A stretch of DNA of 64,000 bases from Mucilaginibacter sp. (GTDB taxonomy: Bacteria; Bacteroidota; Bacteroidia; Sphingobacteriales; Sphingobacteriaceae). The stretch lies in NCBI GenBank assembly GCA_030445275.1, contig JAUCSE010000081.1, positions 31,146-95,145 on the forward strand, in the 5' to 3' direction. Made by a program: the position numbers and the translations under genes. Shown here piece by piece: positions 56,065 through 64,000 of this stretch; the stretch's first letter is position 1, and every line of letters starts with the position of its first letter. The notes below the pieces were generated by a model. That model was not told the origin of the DNA and searched no databases. It was given only the letters and a program-made list of their open reading frames with translations.

Positions 56065-57225
56065 ATGAAATTAAGAAATTTTATACTTGCATCGGTATTT
56101 TTAGGGATGTGCAATGTTGCTTCTGCCCAAACGGCCAAGGAAAAGCAATTGGTGATTTTTAAAGGAACAACAGATACCGCATATAATGGCAAACAACTGG
56201 TTTTATACAATAAAATCACAGGCGATCATGACTCTGTAACTGTTGCAAACGGTGGGTTTGAAATTGCGGTTCCTTACAAAGAACCTGCGCGGTATATGTT
56301 TTACAGCAAATATGAATTGAAAAAGAAGGGCGGCTATTCGCCCTACGGTATCCTGATATCTAAACCAGGGACCATTCACCTGAAAGCAGATATGGAAACA
56401 CTGGTCAATTCCGTTATTGCAGATGCACCGGAGAATGAGTTGTTATCAGAATTTATGAAAGGTGGCTTGCCGCTCAGGCAACAGATTCAGGATAAACTGA
56501 AAGAAAAATTTGGAGCGGATGTAATGGAACACCTTAATCAAAAGGATCCAAAATTTCCGGAAATTTATCAATACTATAATGAGTTAAATGAAGCCGGTAA
56601 TAAATCGGAAGCAGAACGTTTAGGTGTTTTTATTAAACAGCATCCCGATGCTTTTGCATCGCTTTATTTACTTAATAATATGATTACCGTGATTCCGGCT
56701 GAGAAAGCACAGTTTTATTACAATGAACTAGGGAAGTCTTATAAAACCACGAGTTATAGCCAAAGTATTCTGAAGGCAATTGATGCCAAAAAGGTTACGG
56801 CTATCGGCAAGATGGCTCCGGACTTTGAACAACCAGATACAATCGGTAAAATGATTAAACTATCTGATTTTAAAGGAAAGTATGTATTACTGGATTTTTG
56901 GGCAAGCTGGTGTGTGCCATGCCGGGAAGAAAACCCCAATCTGGTTAAAGCTTATGCTCAGTACAAAGACAAAGGATTTACGGTACTTAGTGTTTCATTG
57001 GACCAGCCTGGAAAAAAAGCTGCGTGGCTAAATGCCATTCATCACGATCAGCTGACCTGGACACAAGTGTCTGATCTTAAATTCTGGAATAATGCGGCTG
57101 CCAAGCTCTATGGTATCCAGGCGATTCCTCAAAATTTTCTGTTAGACAAGGATGGTAAAATCATCGCGGTGAATATTAAGGGCGAGGAGTTAGACAAGAA
57201 GCTTCAGGAAATATTTCGGCGTTAA
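56065..57225 (+). CDS. TlpA-like thioredoxin (3 of 3)
   Basis: A 386-residue exported protein (signal MKLRNFILASVFLGMCNVASAQ), 13 bp after copy 2. It has a DUF4369-like domain at about 25-120, a helical linker and a thioredoxin domain with WASWCVPC and the cis-proline segment IQAIPQNFLLDKDG. It is the last gene of the SusC-SusD-TlpA unit and converges with an Lrp-type gene 24 bp away. The three copies probably differ in partner specificity through their variable N-terminal domains. Confidence 0.88.
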   Translation: MKLRNFILASVFLGMCNVASAQTAKEKQLVIFKGTTDTAYNGKQLVLYNKITGDHDSVTVANGGFEIAVPYKEPARYMFYSKYELKKKGGYSPYGILISKPGTIHLKADMETLVNSVIADAPENELLSEFMKGGLPLRQQIQDKLKEKFGADVMEHLNQKDPKFPEIYQYYNELNEAGNKSEAERLGVFIKQHPDAFASLYLLNNMITVIPAEKAQFYYNELGKSYKTTSYSQSILKAIDAKKVTAIGKMAPDFEQPDTIGKMIKLSDFKGKYVLLDFWASWCVPCREENPNLVKAYAQYKDKGFTVLSVSLDQPGKKAAWLNAIHHDQLTWTQVSDLKFWNNAAAKLYGIQAIPQNFLLDKDGKIIAVNIKGEELDKKLQEIFRR

Positions 57226-57249
57226 GGATAGTGACAAGGTAAATAAGAG

Positions 57250-57717
57250 TTAAAGCGGATAGGCTGTATCACTTTTTGTTTCTGATAAAACAAAGAAACT
57301 TTGAATGGAAGTTATATTGGGCAGAGTGGCTAATTTATGACGGTAAAATTGATGATAGGCATCCATATCACTTGTTGCTATTCTCAGGATGAAATCAAAA
57401 GTCCCGGTCATCTGAAAGCATTCCATAACCTCCGGAAATTTGACAACTTCCTCCTCAAACTTTGCCAAAGTACTTAACGCATGATCATTTAACAGGACCT
57501 GGCTAAATGCGACCAGGTTTCTGTTGATCTTTTTTCGGTCCAATATGGCAACGGAACGTTTAATATAACCCTGTTCTCTCAGGCGTCTGATTCGCTCATG
57601 AACGGTTGCAATGGATTTACGAAGTGTAAATGAAATTTCCTTATTAGTTAGCAAAACATCCTGTTGCAAGAGTTTTAAAATCTCACGGTCTAAGGGGTCT
57701 AAATCTATGATAGTCAT
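57250..57717 (-). CDS. Lrp/AsnC-family transcriptional regulator
   Basis: A 155-residue regulator. The helix-turn-helix is at about 7-55 (LDREILKLLQQDVLLTNKEIS, SIATVHERIRRLREQGYIKR). The C-terminal RAM effector domain follows (EVMECFQMTGTFDFILRIATSDMDAYHQFY and the closing SIQSFFVLSETKSD). Members sense amino acids and often control the divergent neighbour. Here that neighbour is a cysteine-synthase-like enzyme, with an inverted repeat between the two starts. Confidence 0.9.
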   Translation of the reverse strand: MTIIDLDPLDREILKLLQQDVLLTNKEISFTLRKSIATVHERIRRLREQGYIKRSVAILDRKKINRNLVAFSQVLLNDHALSTLAKFEEEVVKFPEVMECFQMTGTFDFILRIATSDMDAYHQFYRHKLATLPNITSIQSFFVLSETKSDTAYPL

Positions 57718-57803
57718 ATGATTAATAAATCAGGCAGTCGAAAAAACACACAATGATAATGATTGGAAAGCCTGAATATCGGAAAAAGAATCAATATTTT
57801 ATG

Positions 57804-57833
57804 ATAAATCCATAAAATTTCCGGATTTATGGA
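57804..57833. promoter_or_regulatory. Inverted repeat between the Lrp gene and the PLP enzyme gene
   Basis: ATAAATCC (57804-57811) is mirrored by GGATTTAT (57823-57830), and the overlapping TCCATAAA (57809-57816) by TTTATGGA (57826-57833). It lies 25 bp before the enzyme ATG and 87 bp from the regulator ATG, where an Lrp-type operator would be expected. Confidence 0.5.
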
Positions 57834-57857
57834 TAATGATTGTAATTAATATTGCAT

Positions 57858-58952
57858 ATGTGGAACTTTATCCTAATAAATTCAAGAGTAGTGGATAAGA
57901 CGGAAGTAATTGGCTTAAACGAAAGCCTGGAAAAAAAATTTGAGAATCTGTGGTACCTGGTGGGTAATACACCCATGCTGGAGCTACAGTATACTTATCA
58001 GGGTAAATCGGGTAAAATATATGTTAAATGTGAACATTATAATCTTACCGGCAGTGTAAAAGACCGGATGGCATTGTATATACTTTTTCAAGCTTATAAG
58101 CAAGGAAAGATAAAGCCAACTGATACGATTGTCGAAGCAACATCAGGTAACACCGGCATTTCTTTTTCTGCGATAGGAAAAGCGCTTGGGCACGAAGTGA
58201 TAATCATGATGCCCGATTGGTTAAGTAAAGAGCGGATGGATATTATTAAAAGCATGGGTGCCAAAATTAATTTGGTGAGCAAGGCCGAAGGCGGCTTTCT
58301 GGGAAGCATTAGCTTAGCAGAACATATGAGCAATAGCTCGGATAAATATTTCTTGCCAAAACAATTCGAAAACCAGTACAATGCCGAAGCCCATGAAATG
58401 AGCACCGGCCCCGAAATATGGGAGCAATTGCGAGGTATCGGGCTTATACCTGACGCTTTTGTAGCAGGCGTAGGCACAGGAGGTACCGTAATGGGAACAG
58501 GTAGATACCTGCGGTCAAAAAATCCGGGCATCAAAATACATCCTTTAGAGCCTGCTGAATCGCCTACGCTAACTACAGGATATAAAGTAGGTAGCCACCG
58601 CATTCAGGGTATTAGCGATGAGTTTATTCCTGCCATTGTAAAACTGGATGAATTGGATGATGTGGTGCAGGCCAATGATGGGGATGCCATTATCATGGCG
58701 CAGAAGCTGGCCAAAGAATTGGGGCTTGCCGTGGGCATATCCTCAGGCGCTAATGTAATTGGTGCTATCAAGCTCAAAGAAACATTAGGAGAAGGTGCCA
58801 CCGTGGTCACCCTGCTGTCTGATAGTAACAAGAAGTACCTGAGCACCGATCTGATGAAAGAAGAACCTGTAAAGGCTGGCTATATTTCAACCGGCATCAA
58901 CTTTACCGGCTATCAACCTATCGACCGGATGCATGAGCCTATTATCAAGTAA
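57858..58952 (+). CDS. Cysteine synthase / cystathionine beta-synthase family PLP enzyme
   Basis: From the ATG at 57858 the product has 364 residues; a TTG at 57852 adds two. This is a fold-type II PLP enzyme. The PLP lysine is in YNLTGSVKDRMA (K68) and the phosphate/carboxylate loop is EATSGNTGISF. A glycine-rich loop (GVGTGGTVMGTGRYL) and the closing LLSDSNKKYLST are typical of CysK/CBS enzymes. It is likely to make or interconvert cysteine or a related amino acid, but the exact substrate cannot be fixed. No CBS domains are present. The Lrp-type regulator is divergent. Confidence 0.88.
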   Translation: MWNFILINSRVVDKTEVIGLNESLEKKFENLWYLVGNTPMLELQYTYQGKSGKIYVKCEHYNLTGSVKDRMALYILFQAYKQGKIKPTDTIVEATSGNTGISFSAIGKALGHEVIIMMPDWLSKERMDIIKSMGAKINLVSKAEGGFLGSISLAEHMSNSSDKYFLPKQFENQYNAEAHEMSTGPEIWEQLRGIGLIPDAFVAGVGTGGTVMGTGRYLRSKNPGIKIHPLEPAESPTLTTGYKVGSHRIQGISDEFIPAIVKLDELDDVVQANDGDAIIMAQKLAKELGLAVGISSGANVIGAIKLKETLGEGATVVTLLSDSNKKYLSTDLMKEEPVKAGYISTGINFTGYQPIDRMHEPIIK

Positions 58953-58993
58953 CACTAAGCGTAACATATTAATTAAACGAGATAAAAAACAGG

Positions 58994-59440
58994 ATGAAAA
59001 GAATTTTAACAGCAGCAATTATATTATTGATAGCAATGCAGGTGAAATCGCAGATATTGGAACCAGTTCACTGGAGCTATGCAGCAAAAAGAACAAGCGC
59101 CACAGAAGCGGTAGTGTTTATAAAAGCTACCATAGACGAAGGCTGGCATGTGTATTCGCAGTATGTAAAAGACGGCGGACCTGTAAAAACAACCATTACC
59201 TTTAACCCGGATAAAACTTATACTCCGGTCGGTAAAACTGTTGAACCCAAACCCATTACAAAGATGGAAAAGGTTTTTAGTATGGAAGTTGGCTTTTTCG
59301 AGAACTCGGTGATATTTCAGCAAAAAATAAAGCTAAAAGCAAAACAAACAACAGTAAATGGCAAGCTGGAATACATGACCTGTAATGACAAACAATGTTT
59401 GCCCCCGGAAGATATTGATTTTAGCATCCCTGTAAAGTAA
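58994..59440 (+). CDS. Stand-alone DsbD N-terminal domain protein
   Basis: A 148-residue exported protein (signal MKRILTAAIILLIAMQVKSQ). It consists of only the immunoglobulin-like DsbD alpha domain: WSYAAKRTSATEAVVFIKATI, the conserved GWHVYSQYVKDGGPVKTTI, and near the end the two redox cysteines MTCNDKQCLPPEDIDFSIPV. In most DsbD proteins this domain is fused to the membrane part. Here it is a separate gene, 73 bp before an M16 peptidase gene, with the membrane and thioredoxin part encoded after that peptidase. It would pass electrons to periplasmic partners such as the TlpA proteins. Confidence 0.85.
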   Translation: MKRILTAAIILLIAMQVKSQILEPVHWSYAAKRTSATEAVVFIKATIDEGWHVYSQYVKDGGPVKTTITFNPDKTYTPVGKTVEPKPITKMEKVFSMEVGFFENSVIFQQKIKLKAKQTTVNGKLEYMTCNDKQCLPPEDIDFSIPVK

Positions 59441-59512
59441 ATATATATCTGGTTTGTTTCGTATAAGGTTAAAATAGATCTCTTTCCCATCATATAAATT
59501 ATCACCGTAATA

Positions 59513-62368
59513 ATGAAAAGTAAATTTTTAAAGCTCCAGCTTCTATTCGTTTTTAGTTTGGCATTGGTAAATGTGAATGCACAACAAACACCTAAACTCA
59601 TTGAAAAAGTTACCAAAAAGGGCGATGAACTGGTTATTCCCTACCAGAAGTATGTTTTATCCAATGGTTTAACGGTAATATTAACTGAGGATCACTCCGA
59701 TCCGATAGTGCATGTTGACGTTACTTATCATGTAGGTTCAGCACGCGAGGAGATCGGAAAATCAGGCTTTGCCCATTTTTTTGAACATATGATGTTCGAA
59801 GGATCTGATCATGTTAAAAGTGGTGATCACTTTAAAACAATCACTGAAGCGGGTGGTACCTTAAATGGAAGCACCAATCGCGACAGGACGAACTACTTTG
59901 AAACAGTACCCAATAACCAGCTGGAAAAAATGCTTTGGCTGGAGTCTGACCGGATGGGCTTTTTAATGGATGCAGTAACGGAAAAAAAGTTTGAAATTCA
60001 GCGCTCTACCGTAAAGAACGAAAGAGGGCAAAACTATGATAACCGTCCTTACGGCCTGGCAAGCGAGGCAATCTCTAAAAATCTGTATCCCTACGGGCAC
60101 CCTTATTCCTGGCTTACCATTGGTTATATAGAAGATTTGAATAAAGTAGATGTAAATGATCTGAAACACTTTTTCCTTCGCTGGTATGGCCCTAACAATG
60201 CTACGCTTACTATCGGGGGCGATATTAATGTAAAACAAACACTGGCTTGGGTGCAAAAATACTTTGACTCTATTCCACGTTGTCCGGAAGTTAAACCTAC
60301 CATTCTGCCGGCTTCGGTTTTAACAGCAGACAGGTATGTATCCTATACCGATAATTATGCTAAACTTCCCTTGCTAAACATCGCTTACCCAGGTGTAAAA
60401 ATGTTTGCAAAAGATCTGGCTGCTTTAGATGGCCTTTCTTTAATTGTTGGGCAAGGGAAAAATTCCATATTTTATAAAAACTTTATAAAAAGCCGTAAGG
60501 CTGCTCAGGCCAGTATGAGCTCGGGTAATACGGAGCTTTCAGGAGAGATTAATATCAGGGTTGTCCCTTACCCCGGCCAAAGCCTGGAGGATATGAAAAA
60601 ACTGGTAGATGAATCTTTTTCAGAATTTGGACAAAAAGGAGTAACTGACGATGATCTGGCGAGATTTAAGGGCAGTGCTGAAGCTGATTATATCAATTCG
60701 CTGTCAAGCATCTCGGGCAAGGTTAGCGAGTTGGCATCAGCCCAAACCTTTACAGGTAATCCCAATCAAATTGGTCGCGAATTGGAAGATATCCGCAAAG
60801 TGACTAAAGCCGACATTATGCGTGTGTATTACCAATACGTTAAAGGTAAAGCTGCGGTTATTTTAAGTGTATTACCAAAAGGAGGCAATATAAAGCCAGT
60901 TGCCGCTGATAATTATACCATTGATCAAAAGGGATACAAAGCACCTGATTATGGTTACGATAAATTAACTTATCATAAAGCAAAAGATAATTTTGACCGT
61001 AATTTAAAACCAGCAGCGGGCCCTAACCCGGTAATTAAAGTACCACCATTCTGGACTGCAAAAACAGTTAATGGTATAAATATCATAGGAGCATATACCA
61101 ATGAGATCCCTACTGTTACATTATCTCTATCCATAAAAGGAGGAGGGTTGCTGGCCTCTAAAGATCCATCAAAAGCTGGTTTGCCCGGAATTGTTGGGCA
61201 GATGCTGAATGATGAAACCCAACACTTCACAGCCGAACAAATGAATGCTGAATTAGAAAAACTGGGGAGCTCAATACAGGTAGGTACAGGCGCAGAGGAA
61301 ATTGTATTTTCGGTATCGTCCTTAACTAAAAACCTTGATCAAACACTGAAATTATTACAGGAGCGGTTATTTCATCCCAAATTTACCGAAGAAGCCCTTG
61401 AGCGTATCAAAAAGCAAATTATGCAGGGTTTTCAGATTGCTAAAACACAACCTGCTAATATTGCCGGTACGGTTTACAGTAAGGTATTGTATGGAAAAGA
61501 TAACATCCGCACTTATGGCCTTTCGGGCAATGAACAAACCGTTCCTAATATCACATTAGCTGATGTACAGGCTTATTATGATAATTATTTTTCTCCTGCA
61601 ATAACTTCTATCGTAGTTGTTGGTGATGTTATGGAGGCCGGGGTTAAAAGCAAACTATCATTCTTAAATAGCTGGACAGCTAAATCTGTTGATATTCCAG
61701 CAGCAAGCACCGATGGCAAACCTGTTATTAAAAATACACTGTATTTGGTTGATGTACCCCATGCTGCGCAGTCAGAGATTCGCATAGGTTATTTAACCGG
61801 CCTTAATTATGATGCAACGGGCACATTTTATCGCCTGGGTTTGGCTAATTACTCATTGGGCGGAGGTTTTAACAGCCGTTTAAATATGGATCTAAGGGAA
61901 GAAAAGGGGTGGACCTATGGCGCCAGTTCAGGCTTTTCTTCCGGAAAATATGGTGGTTCATTTACGGCAGCAGCGGGTGTTCGGGCTTCATCAACCGATA
62001 GTGCTGTTGTTGAGTTCGTGAAGGATATTAAAGCTTATGCTGATAAAGGGATCAGTAAAGAAGAACTGGAATTTACCAAAAGCTCCGTAGGACAAGGTGA
62101 TGCGCGTAAGTACGAAACCAACGGACAAAAAGCTGCTTTTCTGGCTCGTATACAGGCTTATGACCTAGAACCAGGTTTTGTAGATGAGCAAAACAAAATT
62201 CTACAGACTATAACTCAGGATGAGATTGATGTGCTTGCTAAAAAATATTTAGATGCCGATCAGATGGTAATTCTTGTGATAGGAGATAAGGATAAAGTTA
62301 AGCCTGCGCTTATGGCACGAGGGTACCAGGTAGTGGAGCTTGACGCAGATGGAAATAATAAGCAATAA
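59513..62368 (+). CDS. M16-family zinc metallopeptidase, two-domain
   Basis: A 951-residue exported peptidase (signal MKSKFLKLQLLFVFSLALVNVNAQ). The N-terminal half has the inverted zinc motif HFFEH (H88, E91, H92), with the downstream glutamate region NERGQNYDNRPYG as third ligand. The C-terminal half repeats the fold without a zinc site (YSLGGGFNSRLNMDLREEKGWTYGASSGF), as in two-domain M16 proteins like PqqL or pitrilysin. It should degrade peptides in the periplasm. It is placed inside the DsbD region, between the stand-alone N-domain and the DsbD membrane protein, 6 bp before the latter. Confidence 0.9.
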   Translation: MKSKFLKLQLLFVFSLALVNVNAQQTPKLIEKVTKKGDELVIPYQKYVLSNGLTVILTEDHSDPIVHVDVTYHVGSAREEIGKSGFAHFFEHMMFEGSDHVKSGDHFKTITEAGGTLNGSTNRDRTNYFETVPNNQLEKMLWLESDRMGFLMDAVTEKKFEIQRSTVKNERGQNYDNRPYGLASEAISKNLYPYGHPYSWLTIGYIEDLNKVDVNDLKHFFLRWYGPNNATLTIGGDINVKQTLAWVQKYFDSIPRCPEVKPTILPASVLTADRYVSYTDNYAKLPLLNIAYPGVKMFAKDLAALDGLSLIVGQGKNSIFYKNFIKSRKAAQASMSSGNTELSGEINIRVVPYPGQSLEDMKKLVDESFSEFGQKGVTDDDLARFKGSAEADYINSLSSISGKVSELASAQTFTGNPNQIGRELEDIRKVTKADIMRVYYQYVKGKAAVILSVLPKGGNIKPVAADNYTIDQKGYKAPDYGYDKLTYHKAKDNFDRNLKPAAGPNPVIKVPPFWTAKTVNGINIIGAYTNEIPTVTLSLSIKGGGLLASKDPSKAGLPGIVGQMLNDETQHFTAEQMNAELEKLGSSIQVGTGAEEIVFSVSSLTKNLDQTLKLLQERLFHPKFTEEALERIKKQIMQGFQIAKTQPANIAGTVYSKVLYGKDNIRTYGLSGNEQTVPNITLADVQAYYDNYFSPAITSIVVVGDVMEAGVKSKLSFLNSWTAKSVDIPAASTDGKPVIKNTLYLVDVPHAAQSEIRIGYLTGLNYDATGTFYRLGLANYSLGGGFNSRLNMDLREEKGWTYGASSGFSSGKYGGSFTAAAGVRASSTDSAVVEFVKDIKAYADKGISKEELEFTKSSVGQGDARKYETNGQKAAFLARIQAYDLEPGFVDEQNKILQTITQDEIDVLAKKYLDADQMVILVIGDKDKVKPALMARGYQVVELDADGNNKQ

Positions 62369-62374
62369 ACAGAT

Positions 62375-64000
62375 ATGAATAAGGGCACATCCATCTCATT
62401 TTATAAGTATAAACAAAATAAGGCAATATTGATATTCCTGTTATTGATTTTTAACTTGTTGGTTTTGGGCGAAAAACTAAAAGCACAGGATACCCTATCA
62501 ACAAAGGATATTCAATTTACGCCGGCACCCGCTACACCCTCTGTTTCAAAAATTGGCGGTACAAAAAAAGATAGCAGTAAAGCAATTAGTAAACAAACTG
62601 AAAAGAAAACTACTAAGCAAAACAAACAAACAATGTGGGCCATATTTTTGGCGGGCTTTGCCGGTGGATTGGCTGCCTTATTAATGCCCTGTATTTTTCC
62701 AATGCTGCCGCTCACAGTGAGCTATTTTACCAAATCGGCTGATAAAAAGGGAAGTGCCATAGGTAAGGCTACGCTGTATGGCTTAAGTATTATTGTTATT
62801 TATGTTGTGCTTGGCCTGCTTGTTACTATCATATTTGGCGCTGACGCGTTGAATAGTTTAGCCACAAATGGGGTATTCAACTTTCTTTTCTTTTTACTTA
62901 TTGTGATCTTTGCGGCATCTTTTCTTGGTGCATTTGAAATTACATTACCTAGTTCATGGGTAAACAAAATGGATCAAAATTCAGATAAAGGTGGTTTTGC
63001 CGGATTGTTTTTTATGGCAGCTACCTTAGCACTGGTTTCTTTTAGCTGTACAGGTCCCATCATTGGTACATTATTAGTACAAGCAGCTACAACAGGTGCT
63101 CTCTTGGGGCCTGCTATCGGCATGTTTGGATTTGCATTGGCGCTGGCTATACCATTTGTGCTGTTTGCTATGTTCCCTTCGTGGTTAAAATCGTTGCCCA
63201 AATCGGGTGGCTGGCTTAACAGTATCAAGGTAGTGCTTGGCTTTTTGGAACTCGCTTTATCATTAAAATTTCTTTCTAATGTCGATCTGGCTTATCACTG
63301 GCATTGGTTCGACAGAGAGATTTTCCTGGTGCTATGGATTGTGATTTTTGCCTTGATGGGCTTTTATCTGCTGGGTAAACTAACCTTTAATCATGACAGT
63401 CCCTTAGCCTATATTTCAGTACCGAGATTATTTATGGCGATCATTGTTTTATCCTTCACTATGTACATGGTACCTGGTTTATGGGGAGCGCCACTAAAAT
63501 CAATCAGCGCCTTTTTACCGCCACAATCAACACAGGATTTCGATCTGTCAACCATAGGTTCAGTAAATAATAATCAAAGTAAAAGTAATGATGAGGCAGA
63601 TGCCAAACCACATAAGTACGCCGATATTTTTGACAAACCGAAGGGATTCAATCCCTATTTTGATTATGATGAAGGTGTTGCATACGCCAAAAAAATGCAT
63701 AAGCCGGTCATGATTGATTTTACAGGCCATGCCTGTGTAAATTGTCGAAAGATGGAAGCCAATGTATGGCCAGATAAACAAGTATATCAGCGGATTGCTC
63801 AGGACTATGTGTTGATCCAGCTTTATGTAGATGACAAAACTGATTTGGCAACAGCAGAACAAACCACTACACTCGAGGGGCGGCAGATAAAAACCATCGG
63901 TAATAAGTGGAGCTACCTGCAAACTTCTAAGTTTGGTTCAAACTCACAGCCATTTTACGTGTTACTTAATCCTGATACGCAGGAATCACTTGTTCCGCCC
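62375..64000 (+). CDS. DsbD/CcdA membrane protein with C-terminal thioredoxin (partial)
   Basis: At least 542 residues; the end is cut by the window. A leader (LLIFNLLVLGEKLKAQ) and a short K/T-rich linker come first, where DsbD normally has its N-terminal domain. About eight membrane helices follow, with the CcdA motifs LLMPCIFPMLPLTV and LVSFSCTGPIIGTLL that supply the two transmembrane redox cysteines. A thioredoxin domain begins near residue 430 (FTGHACVNCRKMEANVW, CxxC). It moves electrons from cytosolic thioredoxin to the periplasm. It starts 6 bp after the M16 gene. Confidence 0.9.
   Translation, partial: MNKGTSISFYKYKQNKAILIFLLLIFNLLVLGEKLKAQDTLSTKDIQFTPAPATPSVSKIGGTKKDSSKAISKQTEKKTTKQNKQTMWAIFLAGFAGGLAALLMPCIFPMLPLTVSYFTKSADKKGSAIGKATLYGLSIIVIYVVLGLLVTIIFGADALNSLATNGVFNFLFFLLIVIFAASFLGAFEITLPSSWVNKMDQNSDKGGFAGLFFMAATLALVSFSCTGPIIGTLLVQAATTGALLGPAIGMFGFALALAIPFVLFAMFPSWLKSLPKSGGWLNSIKVVLGFLELALSLKFLSNVDLAYHWHWFDREIFLVLWIVIFALMGFYLLGKLTFNHDSPLAYISVPRLFMAIIVLSFTMYMVPGLWGAPLKSISAFLPPQSTQDFDLSTIGSVNNNQSKSNDEADAKPHKYADIFDKPKGFNPYFDYDEGVAYAKKMHKPVMIDFTGHACVNCRKMEANVWPDKQVYQRIAQDYVLIQLYVDDKTDLATAEQTTTLEGRQIKTIGNKWSYLQTSKFGSNSQPFYVLLNPDTQESLVPP

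Noticed and set aside
58094..58603. 169-codon frame opposite the PLP enzyme gene
   Set aside because: Antisense shadow with low-complexity S/P/L content, no family match.

Overview
The window reads as chromosomal DNA of a Bacteroidota species in the Sphingobacteriaceae, most like Mucilaginibacter or Pedobacter. The reasons are two SusC/SusD pairs, each with its own ECF sigma factor and FecR anti-sigma factor, a SpmA-SpmB fusion, DUF6377 and DUF1080 proteins, several TlpA proteins with thioredoxin ends, and TAnnTTTG-like promoter boxes with few Shine-Dalgarno sites. No rRNA, tRNA, CRISPR array, transposase or phage gene was seen.

Region by region. 1-3.4 kb: the N-terminal part of a giant secreted PKD-type protein, cut by the window edge. 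3.6-9.5 kb: housekeeping and small metabolic genes (SpmAB-like, DinB, a tautomerase-RidA operon, a TonB receptor with a clear terminator, an NTF2-like lipoprotein). 9.5-12.8 kb: three unassigned genes and a GRDP-like/TIGR04222-like membrane protein. 12.8-20.8 kb: a DUF1080 protein, a DUF937-OmpA protein, an AraC regulator with a SnoaL-like protein, a metallophosphoesterase and a YVTN beta-propeller lipoprotein, separated by intergenic repeat elements. 20.8-22.6 kb: three truncated genes joined end to end (M28 peptidase, malate:quinone oxidoreductase, parallel beta-helix protein). 22.8-26.4 kb: an esterase, a YcaQ-like protein and two unassigned genes.

26.5-33 kb: a carbohydrate cluster on the minus strand: DUF6377 regulator, cytochrome c lipoprotein, DUF1080 protein, sugar isomerase/epimerase, MFS transporter and DeoR-type regulator. 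The MFS gene start overlaps a perfect 40-bp palindrome whose four TGCA cores are spaced 10, 8 and 10 bp. The same spacing recurs upstream of the DUF6377 gene, which suggests a shared operator. 33.4-35.2 kb: gap (GAPDH) overlapping a GlxA-type regulator.

35.6-46 kb: a polysaccharide-utilisation-type locus: ECF sigma, FecR, SusC with an STN domain, SusD and a large GH106-like alpha-L-rhamnosidase. A broken dehydrogenase remnant and a repeat follow. 46.7-57.2 kb: a second sigma-FecR-SusC-SusD set, followed by three TlpA-like thioredoxins in place of glycosidases. 57.2-64 kb: an Lrp regulator divergent from a cysteine-synthase-like enzyme, a stand-alone DsbD N-terminal domain, an M16 peptidase, and a DsbD/CcdA-thioredoxin protein cut by the window end. 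The last 17 kb therefore has a thiol-redox, sulfur and peptide theme, although this functional link is inferred.
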